Numbered from the stretch's first letter, positions 1 to 8,570 are shown. The stretch is DNA of 40,772 nucleotides from Bizionia sp. (GCA_020631395.1 JAHDHI010000045.1:1-40772); one strand, 5' to 3'. Program-made: numbers and translations. The notes: generated from the sequence alone by a model not told the origin.

Positions 1-404
1 TATTTGAATACTCTACAGAACCTATCTGCTGAAAGATCAATGATTGGTTTTATTTAAATTTGAACTAGCTAAAAGTAATGAGCTATCTCAATCAATTTCC
101 TTTTGAGAGTTAATACTTGTCGATAGCTTTTATGCTTAAATATTTCGTGAAGAACTGTGCACTCGAATTTGTGATTCTATAAGTGTTAAAGATTTGAAGA
201 AAATGGAGAGATTTAATTTTGTTTATGGCCATATCGAAAATATTCGAATGGAATGAATGAGTTTGGTTGTTTGTAATTTTTTTATGAGACTACAGCTGAC
301 TTAACCATATAAAAAAAGAGCCCTTGGGTTTGGGCTCTTTTTTATTTGTTATATAGTAAATACCTCGATCTGTTTTGGAGATGTTTACCTATGTTTATAA
401 TTTA
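1..404. other. Gene-free left flank
   Basis: No convincing open reading frame was seen on either strand. The stretch is AT-rich and broken by stops in all frames. Its only clear element is the hairpin terminator at 311-343, which would end leftward transcription of the metalloprotease and possibly rightward transcription from outside the window. Confidence 0.6.
311..343. terminator. Bidirectional rho-independent terminator
   Basis: An A-run leading into GAGCCC (318-323), an 8-base loop, then GGGCTC (332-337) followed by a T-run form a stem flanked by A and T tracts, so it can work on both strands. It lies about 60 bases beyond the stop codon of the leftward metalloprotease gene, the position expected for its terminator. 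Confidence 0.85.
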
Positions 405-2732
405 TTATTCAATAACAATACGCTTGTTGACAATCTCACCAGCATTTTCTATACTTAAGATATAAATGGCAGTTTCCAATTCACCGAACTGTATGTTTCT
501 ATTAAATACAGCACCAGTGTTATCAAAAGACTGTTTGTTGATTAAACGACCTCTAAGATCATAAAGTTCTATATTGACGTTTTGATTGTTTTTGGCATTG
601 AACGAAAGATTTATTTCTCCGTTTGAAGGATTTGGCCAAATTGATAGAGAACTAGTCAAGCCGTGCTCATTCACACTCAATGAAGAAGTACCACAAATTT
701 CGATGGAGTAGTTTTCGAATGTACCACCATCTGCAGATGGGTAACCATCAGTGGCAGTCAATACCCAGTCTCCTAGGGAACTTTCACCGTTGAAGGCAGA
801 TAATGGATTTTCTGGTTGTATCGTGCCACCTACTGCTGGAGGAGACGTACTACACACCACTGGTCCAGATGCTTGATCGTCGTATGTTACGGCAATGTCG
901 TCTGTACCATCATCACATTTGCTATTAGCCAATACGATAACTTCAGTGCCATTCGGAGAAGTTAATTTCAATTCCATGTCTCCAGCCCAATCATGATCTA
1001 CGTTTATGGTAACGTTAACATCGGATATGGTCATGTCGGTTCCAACATTAATGGTAGACGTAACAACGTGTGGATCCGATCCTGAACCAGGAATCGTTAT
1101 GTTGTTTTCAGTAGAATTCTCCGTAGTACAAGTCAGAGCTGCCGTAGTAAAGTTACGAGCTTCGGAATAAGAGGACTCGCCACAACTATTTGTGGATTTC
1201 ACTCTCCAGAAATATTGAGTGGAAGCATTCAACAATGGTGTCGTAAATGTAGTTGAAGTAACGACATCCGATGTTAGATTGGCTGTAAATCCAGCATCTG
1301 TAGCTGTTTGAACCGTGTAAGTAGCAGCATCGGTCACTGTACCCCAAACCAAATCTACTGACAGGGCAGTATCAGTTAGTCCATCTGCAGGACTTGTCAA
1401 TCCAGGCATTGTTGGAATACCACTTTCGATTGCCAAATTCACATCTATCGTATTTGTGACAACTCCAGTACCGGTAACGGTAATGGTATAATTTCCAGTA
1501 GTAGCTCCCGACAAGTTGCTTACCGTCAATGTAAAGTTGCCATCTGCATTCAATGATGTCGGGCTAAATGTTGCTGTTGCTCCTGCTGGCATACCTGTAG
1601 CAGAGAAAGTGGTCGTATCCGTATTGCCTCCAGTGGCCGCATAGGTCAAATTGTAAACCACATCATTTGTGGGTAGACAAATACTTGAAGAATCGTTGGT
1701 TGCTGCCATTATGAAGTCTGGTGCAACCGAGCATGCTACCACATTTGGTTTGAATTGAGATTCCAATGTCATGATAAAAGCTTCTGCAACTGTAATTTGT
1801 CCTTCACTGAACATAATCATACATGCATCGTTCGTATAATCCATATAGCTAGTGTAAAGAGCCTGCTCTCCACTTTCACAAGCAGGAACAGATCCTGGCG
1901 TAGGACATCCACCGGACGATTGGTTTTGGTTTGGCGTATCAGCAATCCCGTCGTCAGTAGAACAAGAGCCAGAAAAAGTATGCTCTAAATTGTAAAAGTG
2001 TCCCAATTCATGTGTCACTGTTCTTCCCAAGTGATATGGGGCTCCAGGTACAATACCTGAACCAGGACAACCTGCGCCAGAACCAAAGGCTCCCAGATTT
2101 TGTGTTACGGAATCTCCTTGCGTGATACTCCCTCCCAAAGGTGAGAATCCCAATAGACCAGCACCTATGTCCTTGACAAGGAAGTTCATATAACCACCCC
2201 ATGCGGAATCAGTCGATGTTCCATTGCCAAAATTGTAGCCAATGGTAACAGCTGGTCCTCCTTCTACCATTTCTGGGTCTATTCCAGTAGGATGATTCAT
2301 CGTAGCAAGGCAAAAAAGCACGTTGGCAGCACCCGTATTGGTGTTTGGATAATATGATGCTGCTGCTGCCCAATCCGATATGTCCGCATTTGTACCAGTA
2401 TAATCCTCATTTAGGATGTCAATTTGATTTTGAGCCAATGCTTCCAGACATGCCCTGTCGGATTCTTGAGCCTCTGGATAGTGAACAGCTACAGGAATGA
2501 TAATAGTTTCCATCCTTTTAGAGCTTGTTTTGTTTTGAAGATTCTTTGCCAGTTGATCCCTGAACTTGGCTTGGGTGATTTTGTACTGCCTTGCGTATTC
2601 AGGATCTTTCATTCGTTCGTTCATATGTTCTACCATACCACATTTTTCCTGAGAATAAGAGGAGAGAAAACACATTAAAAAGGCTATCATAAACAATAAT
2701 TTATGAATCTTGTAAGTAGTTTTTTTATTCAT
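405..2732 (-). CDS. Secreted M43-type metalloprotease with T9SS sorting domain
   Basis: This is a 775-residue secreted zinc protease. An N-terminal signal peptide (about residues 1-28, ending SSYSQ) is followed by a peptidase domain. That domain has the zinc motif HELGH at 241-245, a third histidine ligand at 251 (HELGHFYNLEH) and a Met-turn near M297 (SYMDYTND), the pattern of the M43 cytophagalysin/pappalysin family. Downstream come an Ig-like stretch, a fibronectin type III-like domain (about 440-530), and a proprotein-convertase P-like domain (about 540-680, with DHDWAGDMELKLTSPNGT and GDWVLTATD). The last 80 residues match a type A T9SS C-terminal signal (SIWPNPSNGEINLSF, ending NKRIVIE). 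It is therefore expected to cross the outer membrane through the type IX system and be anchored or released. It stands alone, with a terminator 60 bases downstream. Substrate is unknown. Confidence 0.93.
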   Translation of the reverse strand: MNKKTTYKIHKLLFMIAFLMCFLSSYSQEKCGMVEHMNERMKDPEYARQYKITQAKFRDQLAKNLQNKTSSKRMETIIIPVAVHYPEAQESDRACLEALAQNQIDILNEDYTGTNADISDWAAAASYYPNTNTGAANVLFCLATMNHPTGIDPEMVEGGPAVTIGYNFGNGTSTDSAWGGYMNFLVKDIGAGLLGFSPLGGSITQGDSVTQNLGAFGSGAGCPGSGIVPGAPYHLGRTVTHELGHFYNLEHTFSGSCSTDDGIADTPNQNQSSGGCPTPGSVPACESGEQALYTSYMDYTNDACMIMFSEGQITVAEAFIMTLESQFKPNVVACSVAPDFIMAATNDSSSICLPTNDVVYNLTYAATGGNTDTTTFSATGMPAGATATFSPTSLNADGNFTLTVSNLSGATTGNYTITVTGTGVVTNTIDVNLAIESGIPTMPGLTSPADGLTDTALSVDLVWGTVTDAATYTVQTATDAGFTANLTSDVVTSTTFTTPLLNASTQYFWRVKSTNSCGESSYSEARNFTTAALTCTTENSTENNITIPGSGSDPHVVTSTINVGTDMTISDVNVTINVDHDWAGDMELKLTSPNGTEVIVLANSKCDDGTDDIAVTYDDQASGPVVCSTSPPAVGGTIQPENPLSAFNGESSLGDWVLTATDGYPSADGGTFENYSIEICGTSSLSVNEHGLTSSLSIWPNPSNGEINLSFNAKNNQNVNIELYDLRGRLINKQSFDNTGAVFNRNIQFGELETAIYILSIENAGEIVNKRIVIE

Positions 2733-2938
2733 TAGTTCTTGAAAATTAATTAATTAATTCATAAAAGTATCATAAAAATATGTATTTCCAAAAAAAATAG
2801 AACATTTACTGAGGTATTCATAATTAATTAAGATAATCTATATATTCTATGGGGTTTTCAGAAATGAAATTGGAGTTTTTATAAGAAAGCGGTAGTATTC
2901 CACGCTATGTTGGGAAATTCATTGAAGCATAAGATTTG

Positions 2939-2946
2939 TAAATTTG
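2939..2946 (+). promoter_or_regulatory. Candidate -7 promoter element for the lysine-rich small protein
   Basis: TAAATTTG matches the Bacteroidota -7 consensus TAnnTTTG and sits 18 bases before the ATG at 2965. No TTG is well spaced upstream, so this is a weak call. Confidence 0.3.
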
Positions 2947-2964
2947 TAAAAAAAATAAGATTCA

Positions 2965-3114
2965 ATGGCAAAAAAGGGGCAAGAAAAAAATACAAAGAAC
3001 AAAGCAAAACATTCCAAATTGATGTCTAAAAAGAAAAACAAGCTCAAAAAGGAAAAAGAACAGCGGAAAGAGAAGCTAAAATCTATCGTTAAAAAAGCAA
3101 AAAACATTAATTAA
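2965..3114 (+). CDS. Small lysine-rich basic protein (49 aa)
   Basis: ATG at 2965 opens a 49-residue frame ending TAA at 3112-3114. Twenty of the 49 residues are lysine, including KKKNKLKKEKEQRKEK, and there is no signal peptide or membrane segment. I recall similar very short lysine-rich proteins, with a start like MAKKGQEKNTKNKAKHSK, in other Flavobacteriia, which favours this frame over the minus-strand reading of the same bases. The composition suggests an RNA-, DNA- or ribosome-associated cytoplasmic protein, but no function is established. A plausible -7 promoter element lies just upstream. The reading frame fits a real gene well, but composition alone cannot prove it is expressed. Confidence 0.6.
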   Translation: MAKKGQEKNTKNKAKHSKLMSKKKNKLKKEKEQRKEKLKSIVKKAKNIN

Positions 3115-3219
3115 ATACGCTTAATCGATTAAATTTGATCTTCATCATAATTATGTGTCTTTCATCGAAATTAAAATACATTTAATAGGTTGTGTCGAAT
3201 GGATTGTGTATAAGCGACG

Positions 3220-3227
3220 TACTTTTG
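3220..3227 (+). promoter_or_regulatory. Candidate -7 promoter element for the small lipoprotein
   Basis: TACTTTTG is an exact match to the Bacteroidota TAnnTTTG element, about 23 bases before the ATG at 3251. It lies downstream of the farther in-frame ATG at 3155, so it supports 3251 as the true start. The -33 element is not clear. Confidence 0.45.
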
Positions 3228-3250
3228 CAATCCAAACAAAAAAACTATTG

Positions 3251-3670
3251 ATGAAACCACTACTTAAAATTTCTGCAATTGCCTTAGTATCCTTGATGTC
3301 AAGTTGTACTGTTGAAACAATCGATGCTAAGGAAAACTACCAGGATTTCAATCAAGAAACTGCAAATGTCCTTACTTGCTCGGGTGCCGATCCTCAGTAT
3401 CAATTTACAAATAACGGTACAGTTCCTTTCACATTGAGTATATATGGTGGAGACAACAACGGAGTATTGAATCAAGATTTGGACGTAGCCCCAGGCAGCA
3501 TCACGGATATGAAGTCGTTTGCAGCTGGAGAGGTTTTGTTTTCTTTTGACTGTGACATCTCTGGGATATCGGACATAAAGGTTGTATTCGATATGAACAA
3601 TTGCAATGAGTTGCAACTTGTCATCGATGAAGACAACAACCTATTGGATGCTGAACCGATAGAACTTTAA
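3251..3670 (+). CDS. Small secreted lipoprotein of unknown function
   Basis: This is a 139-residue lipoprotein. From ATG 3251 the N-terminus is MKPLLKISAIALVSLMSSC, a signal peptide with a lipobox ending at cysteine 19, so it should be lipidated and held in the envelope. An in-frame ATG at 3155 would add 32 residues that lack signal-peptide character and would place a perfect -7 promoter element inside the gene, so 3251 was preferred. The mature part is acidic and beta-rich in appearance, with paired cysteines, and ends DEDNNLLDAEPIEL. No domain was recognised. Its stop codon overlaps the stop of the convergent methyltransferase gene by 4 bases, leaving no intergenic terminator. Confidence 0.75.
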   Translation: MKPLLKISAIALVSLMSSCTVETIDAKENYQDFNQETANVLTCSGADPQYQFTNNGTVPFTLSIYGGDNNGVLNQDLDVAPGSITDMKSFAAGEVLFSFDCDISGISDIKVVFDMNNCNELQLVIDEDNNLLDAEPIEL

Positions 3671-4851
3671 TCTACTTTGGAACACACTATAACAACCTTT
3701 CTATCGCTTGAGGTGGTCGTGCAAAACAAATAATCCTTGCCACCATCCTTAAGCGATAATTTTTTTCGCACTTGTTCCACGCTATCAGGAAAATTACGAG
3801 TTGTGATGTTGGCCTTTTCAATGTTGACAATACGCTTAAATTGCTTTTTGTTATAAGGTAAGATGGATTCGATTTTAAAATGTCTCCCAGGAAAATCCAA
3901 CAAATTTTCACTAGTATACAAATGGGAGTGTCTATGCAGCTTGTACACTTTCAATTTTTCAGAAATGCTATTGAAGGCACCTACTTTCAAAATGGCTGCA
4001 TTGGGTTCGTATAGGTAGTTTAGAGGAGGGCTGTACTCAGGCATGGCTTTGGATTCCTCGCTCAATTCAAAATCAAATGATTGGACGACTCCTTTGGAAA
4101 GGTTGGCAGCTTTAATGTTGATTTTCCCTTCGTGACCTCTTTCCAACAGCCATAGCAATTCCTTTACCTCGTTGTTGACGGCTATGCTGTGTATTGTCTT
4201 CACATTTTTCAGTTCATTGATACCTATGGATATGTCCAACAGGGGAGAAGTCTTTATCATTATGTTTTTGGAATGCTTGAAAAGTAATTCCAAATGTTCA
4301 GGTACGTTTGGCAAACAATCCTTCAACAAGAATACTTTTTCCTTTATATCATTTCTTCGAGAGGGATCGATGTATATGCAGTCGAAAGTTTGATCTCCTT
4401 GTTTCAGGACATCCATTCCATCTTTATCCACACATGTTACATTTTCTACAAGCAATTGCTTAAAGTTATGGACGACTATTTGTGACAAACTTTCATTGAT
4501 CTCACAATGCGTCACGTTTTCAAACACTTTGGAAAAATAAAGACAATCTACTCCAAAACCTCCTGTTAGGTCAATTATGGAGTTTCCAGACATTAAACTA
4601 GCTTTGTATTTGGCTGTGGTTTCCGAAGAGGTCTGTTCTATGTTTAACTTGTTTGGGAAATAGATCCCTTTGGTTTCAAACCAAGTTGGTAATTTTTTCT
4701 TGCACCTTTTTTTCGCCTCTATTTGTTCAATGAGCACTTTTTTGTCCGCTGTATGATTGCTAGTACTTTTCAACAACAACGAAATGACGTCGGAATTTAA
4801 GTTCTCGTCTATGAATTTCTGATTTTCGGTATTTAAAATCGAATGATCCAA
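3667..4851 (-). CDS. SAM-dependent methyltransferase with THUMP-like domain
   Basis: This is a 394-residue class I methyltransferase of the Bacteroidota family carrying a C-terminal THUMP-like region. The SAM-binding glycine loop is DLTGGFGVDCLYFSK (about residues 95-110). The acidic motif after strand 4 is FDCIYIDPSRRND, replacing the NPPY of amino-methyltransferases. The family is thought to modify RNA, but the target is not established. The start codon is TTG (positions 4849-4851 on the reverse strand); no in-frame ATG precedes it, and it falls 11 bases after the stop of the AI-2E permease, which fits translation from one mRNA. The C-terminus converges with the small lipoprotein, overlapping by 4 bases. 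It is the last gene of the leftward housekeeping block. Confidence 0.85.
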   Translation of the reverse strand: MDHSILNTENQKFIDENLNSDVISLLLKSTSNHTADKKVLIEQIEAKKRCKKKLPTWFETKGIYFPNKLNIEQTSSETTAKYKASLMSGNSIIDLTGGFGVDCLYFSKVFENVTHCEINESLSQIVVHNFKQLLVENVTCVDKDGMDVLKQGDQTFDCIYIDPSRRNDIKEKVFLLKDCLPNVPEHLELLFKHSKNIMIKTSPLLDISIGINELKNVKTIHSIAVNNEVKELLWLLERGHEGKINIKAANLSKGVVQSFDFELSEESKAMPEYSPPLNYLYEPNAAILKVGAFNSISEKLKVYKLHRHSHLYTSENLLDFPGRHFKIESILPYNKKQFKRIVNIEKANITTRNFPDSVEQVRKKLSLKDGGKDYLFCTTTSSDRKVVIVCSKVD

Positions 4852-4862
4852 ATTAGGTTCTA

Positions 4863-5951
4863 TTAAAGTCCTTTTGTTAGTTTCTTTACAATTTTGTTGT
4901 CTGACAAAAACTCTTTCAATATCACTTTTATGGCCGTATAGGCAGGAATTGCGACAACCAATCCAATAATGCCGAACAAGACACCAGCAATGAGGATTAC
5001 CAAAAAGATCTCCAATGGATGAGATTTTACGCTTTTCGAAAAAATAACGGGTTGACTAAAGAAATTGTCTACCAATTGCGCAACTACGAATCCAATCATC
5101 ACATACAAAGTCTTCGGTAAAATGACATCACTGAAACTTTCTCCCAAGTTGCTTGTCATAGATAGAGTAAGCATCAATATGGCACTTACCATTGGTCCCA
5201 CATAAGGAATAAGGTTAAGAAGGGCGCACAGGAATGCTATGACGATGGCATTTTCAATGCGAAAGATGAGCAATACAACCGTGTAGATAACAAATAAGAT
5301 GAGGATTTGAAAAACCAAACCAACAAAATATCGAGACAACAAGTCCTTGATTTTCGTAAATGATTTCTTTGATCGAGATTCCTTGTTGTCGGGAATCAAG
5401 GTCATTATTCCGTCTTCAAACAACTTGCTATCCTTTAAAAAGAAAAAGGAAATGAAAAGTACGGAAAACAAGCCTATGCTAAAGCTTCCAAAACCACTGA
5501 TTATCGAATTCAAAAAGTTTGGTATTACCGAATAATCAATCTTACCAAGCAAGTTGGAATCCTTTAAGGATTGTTCCAAATCTGCACTGCTAATGTTGAA
5601 ATAGGTGGTGATCTCCTTGTATAGCCCTTCGACATTGGTTTGTAGGTCATCTATGTTTAAAAGAGACAAGTTGTGACCCTGTTCTACGATTAGGGGAATG
5701 AAAAGAAGCACCAAGCCAATAAACAACCCCATAAGGAGTGCCATTGTCAAGATGACTGCAAGCGTATTGCTGAATTTTAACTTTCGTCTCAAGAATAGAA
5801 TGATTGGTCTGCCGATAAGCGAAATTACTGCTGCTATGGAAATGTATACAATGATGGCTTTTATCTTGTACAAGAAGAACAAAAGAATGAGTGCTCCTAG
5901 GATGATACCTAGCGATTTCAATATGCCGTTGGAAATGGTGTTGGAATTCAT
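4863..5951 (-). CDS. AI-2E family transporter (TqsA/PerM-like permease)
   Basis: This is a 362-residue inner-membrane protein with the usual layout of the AI-2E transporter family. Two hydrophobic segments lie near the start (about 10-40), then another at 60-90, then a soluble stretch with NLSLLNIDDLQTNVEGLY, then a cluster of C-terminal membrane segments. The family signature near LLNLIPYVGPMVSAI (about residues 240-255) is present. Members export small molecules or move ions; the substrate here cannot be read from sequence. It lies 56 bases downstream of the TrmH-type methyltransferase and 11 bases upstream of the THUMP-like methyltransferase. Confidence 0.9.
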   Translation of the reverse strand: MNSNTISNGILKSLGIILGALILLFFLYKIKAIIVYISIAAVISLIGRPIILFLRRKLKFSNTLAVILTMALLMGLFIGLVLLFIPLIVEQGHNLSLLNIDDLQTNVEGLYKEITTYFNISSADLEQSLKDSNLLGKIDYSVIPNFLNSIISGFGSFSIGLFSVLFISFFFLKDSKLFEDGIMTLIPDNKESRSKKSFTKIKDLLSRYFVGLVFQILILFVIYTVVLLIFRIENAIVIAFLCALLNLIPYVGPMVSAILMLTLSMTSNLGESFSDVILPKTLYVMIGFVVAQLVDNFFSQPVIFSKSVKSHPLEIFLVILIAGVLFGIIGLVVAIPAYTAIKVILKEFLSDNKIVKKLTKGL

Positions 5952-6007
5952 TTAGTAAATATACATATTCGGTTATGAATTACGAATTGAGAAGTGCAGT
6001 TTTGTTG

Positions 6008-6508
6008 TTAACGTATCTGCTTCGTTATTTCATACAGTGCAATGTTGGTCGCTTGTACTACGTTCATACTACTGTTTTGGCCAAACATGTCTATATGAAC
6101 AATTGCATCACTGTTGTTTAAAAGGTCTTCCGATACTCCAAAGTTCTCATCACCAATAACTAGTGCAATGGCTTTGTTCGAGATAAAGTGACATTGGTGA
6201 ATGGCTGTGCTTGTATTTGTGATTTCCAAGGAAAAAACGGTATAACCTTCGGTTTTCAAATTGGTTATGACATCCAAGGCATTGTCACAAATCTTATACT
6301 GCACTACCTTTTCCGTAGCTCTTGAGGTTCTCGTCATCTTTCTCCCCATTGGGATGTCGTCTCCACAAAAGACGATCTTTTCTATGCCAAAGGCATCTGC
6401 AATGCGAAATAGGCTACCAATGTTTGGTGCATTGGTGACATTTTCGCATACCAATGTTATGGGGAACGTTCTTTTTTTGAAATTGGTATTATAATGATTT
6501 AGTTGCAT
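6008..6508 (-). CDS. TrmH/SpoU-family RNA 2'-O-methyltransferase
   Basis: This is a 166-residue SPOUT methyltransferase of the SpoU/TrmH group, which methylates the 2'-oxygen of a ribose in tRNA or rRNA. Motif 1 is NAPNIGSLFRIADAFG with the catalytic arginine, motif 2 is ALVIGDENFGVSEDLL, and motif 3 is SSMNVVQATNIALYE. The length is that of a bare SPOUT core without an added RNA-binding domain. Motif 3 has MFGQNSSMN in place of the more usual IPM-x-SLN, a mild divergence. It lies in a row with rsmE and a SAM methyltransferase. The exact target nucleotide cannot be assigned. Confidence 0.9.
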   Translation of the reverse strand: MQLNHYNTNFKKRTFPITLVCENVTNAPNIGSLFRIADAFGIEKIVFCGDDIPMGRKMTRTSRATEKVVQYKICDNALDVITNLKTEGYTVFSLEITNTSTAIHQCHFISNKAIALVIGDENFGVSEDLLNNSDAIVHIDMFGQNSSMNVVQATNIALYEITKQIR

Positions 6509-6536
6509 TCGTGGGTTTTGATAGACTTAAAGGTAA

Positions 6537-6743
6537 TTAGTCAATATGGAACGGTATTCCACAGTCATAACTGGTATGAGACATAATCGGGTATATGCCA
6601 TAACAGCTAAAGATAGAGCTAGTATGAAAATTTGAAAACCCAGTGGTATATGTGTGTTCATTGATGCGTGGCAAGGATTGAAAAACAAATGCCATTATCA
6701 ATGCCACCGCCACAATTTTATGTTTGAGTTGATTTTTTTTCAT
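6537..6743 (-). CDS. Small exported protein of unknown function (68 aa)
   Basis: This is a 68-residue protein whose first 26 residues (MKKNQLKHKIVAVALIMAFVF and on) look like a signal peptide or single membrane anchor. The remainder is short, with cysteines in SIFSCYGIYP and SYDCGIPFH. Its ATG overlaps the TGA of the upstream zinc-ribbon membrane gene as ATGA, which suggests translational coupling and supports it being a real gene. No family was recognised. Confidence 0.5.
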   Translation of the reverse strand: MKKNQLKHKIVAVALIMAFVFQSLPRINEHTYTTGFSNFHTSSIFSCYGIYPIMSHTSYDCGIPFHID

Positions 6744-7084
6744 AATGAAGATTCTTTGACTCGGGATTTGTTGAAAATCGAAGTCTTGTTATTTTGATTG
6801 ACCCATATGCCAATGGGAATGGTAAGGGTGATGAGGCTGATGAAGCCAAATTGCAACAAAAACAAAGTTGCCACAATGCCTAGAATGACACCACCAATCA
6901 AAATGATTCTATTGGGTTCTGCATACAGCCTATTGATTGGTTTCTTGGTGACATTGCCGCAATGCTTACACTTTTCCTTAAAATCATAATTTCCGTACTC
7001 TTGCAGAAAAGTGTACCTGTCAGGAGCATTGGTTTTTATGTAGTTTTCCTTTTTGCAAGAAGAACAATAGTAACTTAATCTCAT
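6740..7084 (-). CDS. Zinc-ribbon two-TM membrane protein
   Basis: This 114-residue protein begins with a cytosolic zinc-ribbon-like domain, with cysteine pairs in YYCSSCKKENY (about 6-16) and KEKCKHCGNVT (about 37-47). Two adjacent hydrophobic segments follow (about 60-95: IILIGGVILGIVATLFLLQF, then ISLITLTIPIGIWV). The C-terminus is charged. This resembles small Bacteroidota zinc-ribbon membrane proteins of unknown role. It starts 3 bases after the DUF4159 gene's stop and overlaps the following 68-residue gene by 4 bases, so the three are probably co-translated. Confidence 0.65.
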   Translation of the reverse strand: MRLSYYCSSCKKENYIKTNAPDRYTFLQEYGNYDFKEKCKHCGNVTKKPINRLYAEPNRIILIGGVILGIVATLFLLQFGFISLITLTIPIGIWVNQNNKTSIFNKSRVKESSL

Positions 7085-7087
7085 AGT

Positions 7088-7753
7088 TTAATTTTCAAAG
7101 GCATATTTAATGATGTTAGCTCCCATTTGCAATGCTTTCAGCCTTACGTCTTCTGGGTCATTGTGTACTTCTGGGTCTTCCCAGCCATCTCCTAGGTCAC
7201 TTTCAAAGGTAAATAACAATACCAATCTATCTTTGTGAAACAATCCCATGGCTTGCGGGCGTTTGCCATCATGTTCGTGTATTTTTGGCAATCCTTTGGT
7301 AAATTTGTATGCAGTATTGAAGATGGGGTGGTTGTTGGGAAGCTCTACCAATTCTTGGTTTGGAAATACTTTCTTCAACTCTTTGGTTATGTATGGTCGC
7401 ATGCCATAATTGTCATCAATGTGCAAAAAGCCTCCAGAGATTAGATAATTGCGTAAATTTTCGGCATCGTCGTCGCTAAAGAATACATTACCGTGTCCTG
7501 TCATATGCAATAGTGGGTATTGGAAAATGCCAGAATCTCCAACTTCCACAGAAGTCGGTTTGTCATTCATTTTCGTGTCTATGTTTTCATTGCAAAAAGC
7601 AATGAGATTAGGTAAGGCTGTAGGGTTGCTATACCAATCGCCGCCACCTTTGTATTTTAGGATGGCTAAATCTTGAGAAAAGCTTGAGTGTCCCGTTAGG
7701 AAAATGATAAGGGTACAAAGCGATGTTATAAGCTTGAATTTGCTGAATGTCAT
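7088..7753 (-). CDS. DUF4159 domain-containing secreted protein
   Basis: This is a DUF4159 protein of about 221 residues, preceded by a signal peptide. The start at 7753 (MTFSKFKLITSLCTL, cleavage near HSSFSQ) was chosen over an in-frame ATG at 7780 because it gives a normal Sec signal. Family landmarks include LKYKGGGDWYSNPTALPNL, PLLHMTGHGNVFFSDDDAENLR and GGFLHIDDNYGMRPYI, the last two being the region resembling glutamine-amidotransferase-like folds. The ends QAMGLFHKDRLVLLFTF and GDGWEDPEVHND are also typical. Its biochemical role is not known. It sits between rsmE and the zinc-ribbon membrane gene. Confidence 0.88.
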   Translation of the reverse strand: MTFSKFKLITSLCTLIIFLTGHSSFSQDLAILKYKGGGDWYSNPTALPNLIAFCNENIDTKMNDKPTSVEVGDSGIFQYPLLHMTGHGNVFFSDDDAENLRNYLISGGFLHIDDNYGMRPYITKELKKVFPNQELVELPNNHPIFNTAYKFTKGLPKIHEHDGKRPQAMGLFHKDRLVLLFTFESDLGDGWEDPEVHNDPEDVRLKALQMGANIIKYAFEN

Positions 7754-7862
7754 AATTTCAAAAATAAAAAGAAATGCCAAGCAAAACGCATTTTTTATGG
7801 ATAATACTTTTTATTTAACGAAATATTTGGAGAGCATTGCACTGTATGATTGAATGCGTTGT

Positions 7863-8570
7863 CTATGATTCGTTTACAAATGCCACGGAATGGCAAGCAA
7901 CAATGGCTGCCGTTTCTGTTCTTAGCCGTGTTTTTCCCAAAGTTACTGGGATATAGTTGTTCTCCATGGCCAGTTCAATTTCCTTGATGCTGAAATCGCC
8001 TTCAGGTCCTATGAGGATGGTAATGCCCCTATTGGCGACTATTAGATCTTTCAAAGATCGTTTTTGTGTTTCTTCACAATGCGCTATGAAGCGGTCTCCT
8101 TCAAATTTTGTTTTTATGAAATCCTTATAGGAAATGGTCTCATTCAACTTTGGCAAGTGGCATTGCAAGGATTGTTTCATGGCAGATTGCAAAATCTTTT
8201 GAAAGCGTTCCATTTTAATCACTTTTCGTTCACTGTGGTCACAGATGATGGGAGTAATACTTGTAATTCCTATTTCGGTGGCCTTTTCCAAAAACCATTC
8301 ATAGCGATCATTCATTTTCGTAGGTGCAACTGCAAGATGTAAATTGTATTTGGGTTTGGTTTTCAATGTTTTGGAAACCACCGTTGCCATACAGTTTTTA
8401 AGACCAGCAAGTGTTATTTCTGCGGTAAACAACCAGCCTTTGCCATTTGTGATGTGCATGGTGTCGCCAGCTTGTTTACGCAACACTTTTACGATATGTT
8501 TGCTTTCTTCCTTGGAAAAGGAAAATTGAGTTGTGTTTTCGTCTATTTCTGGATTGTAAAATAGTTGCAT
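7863..8570 (-). CDS. rsmE: 16S rRNA (uracil-1498-N3)-methyltransferase RsmE
   Basis: This 235-residue protein matches RsmE, a SPOUT enzyme that methylates N3 of U1498 in 16S rRNA using SAM. The N-terminal half is the PUA-like RNA-binding domain (FSKEESKHIVKVLRKQAGDT, residues about 18-38). The C-terminal half has the knot motifs ITILIGPEGDFSIKEIELA and TLGKTRLRTETAAIVACHS. The length is normal. Its ATG shares one base with the TAA of the upstream prolyl isomerase gene (TAATG), indicating coupled translation. Confidence 0.96.
   Translation of the reverse strand: MQLFYNPEIDENTTQFSFSKEESKHIVKVLRKQAGDTMHITNGKGWLFTAEITLAGLKNCMATVVSKTLKTKPKYNLHLAVAPTKMNDRYEWFLEKATEIGITSITPIICDHSERKVIKMERFQKILQSAMKQSLQCHLPKLNETISYKDFIKTKFEGDRFIAHCEETQKRSLKDLIVANRGITILIGPEGDFSIKEIELAMENNYIPVTLGKTRLRTETAAIVACHSVAFVNES

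Noticed and set aside
2745..2760. AATT tandem repeat upstream of the metalloprotease
   Set aside because: Short AT-rich run typical of leader regions in this group; no sign of a specific operator.
2919..3107. 62-residue minus-strand ORF rich in Phe
   Set aside because: It is the antisense of the lysine-rich plus-strand gene; AAA/AAG codons read backwards give Phe and Leu, so the frame is an artefact.
3155..3250. Upstream extension of the small lipoprotein
   Set aside because: The added 32 residues spoil the lipoprotein signal and contain a perfect -7 promoter element, so translation from 3155 is unlikely.
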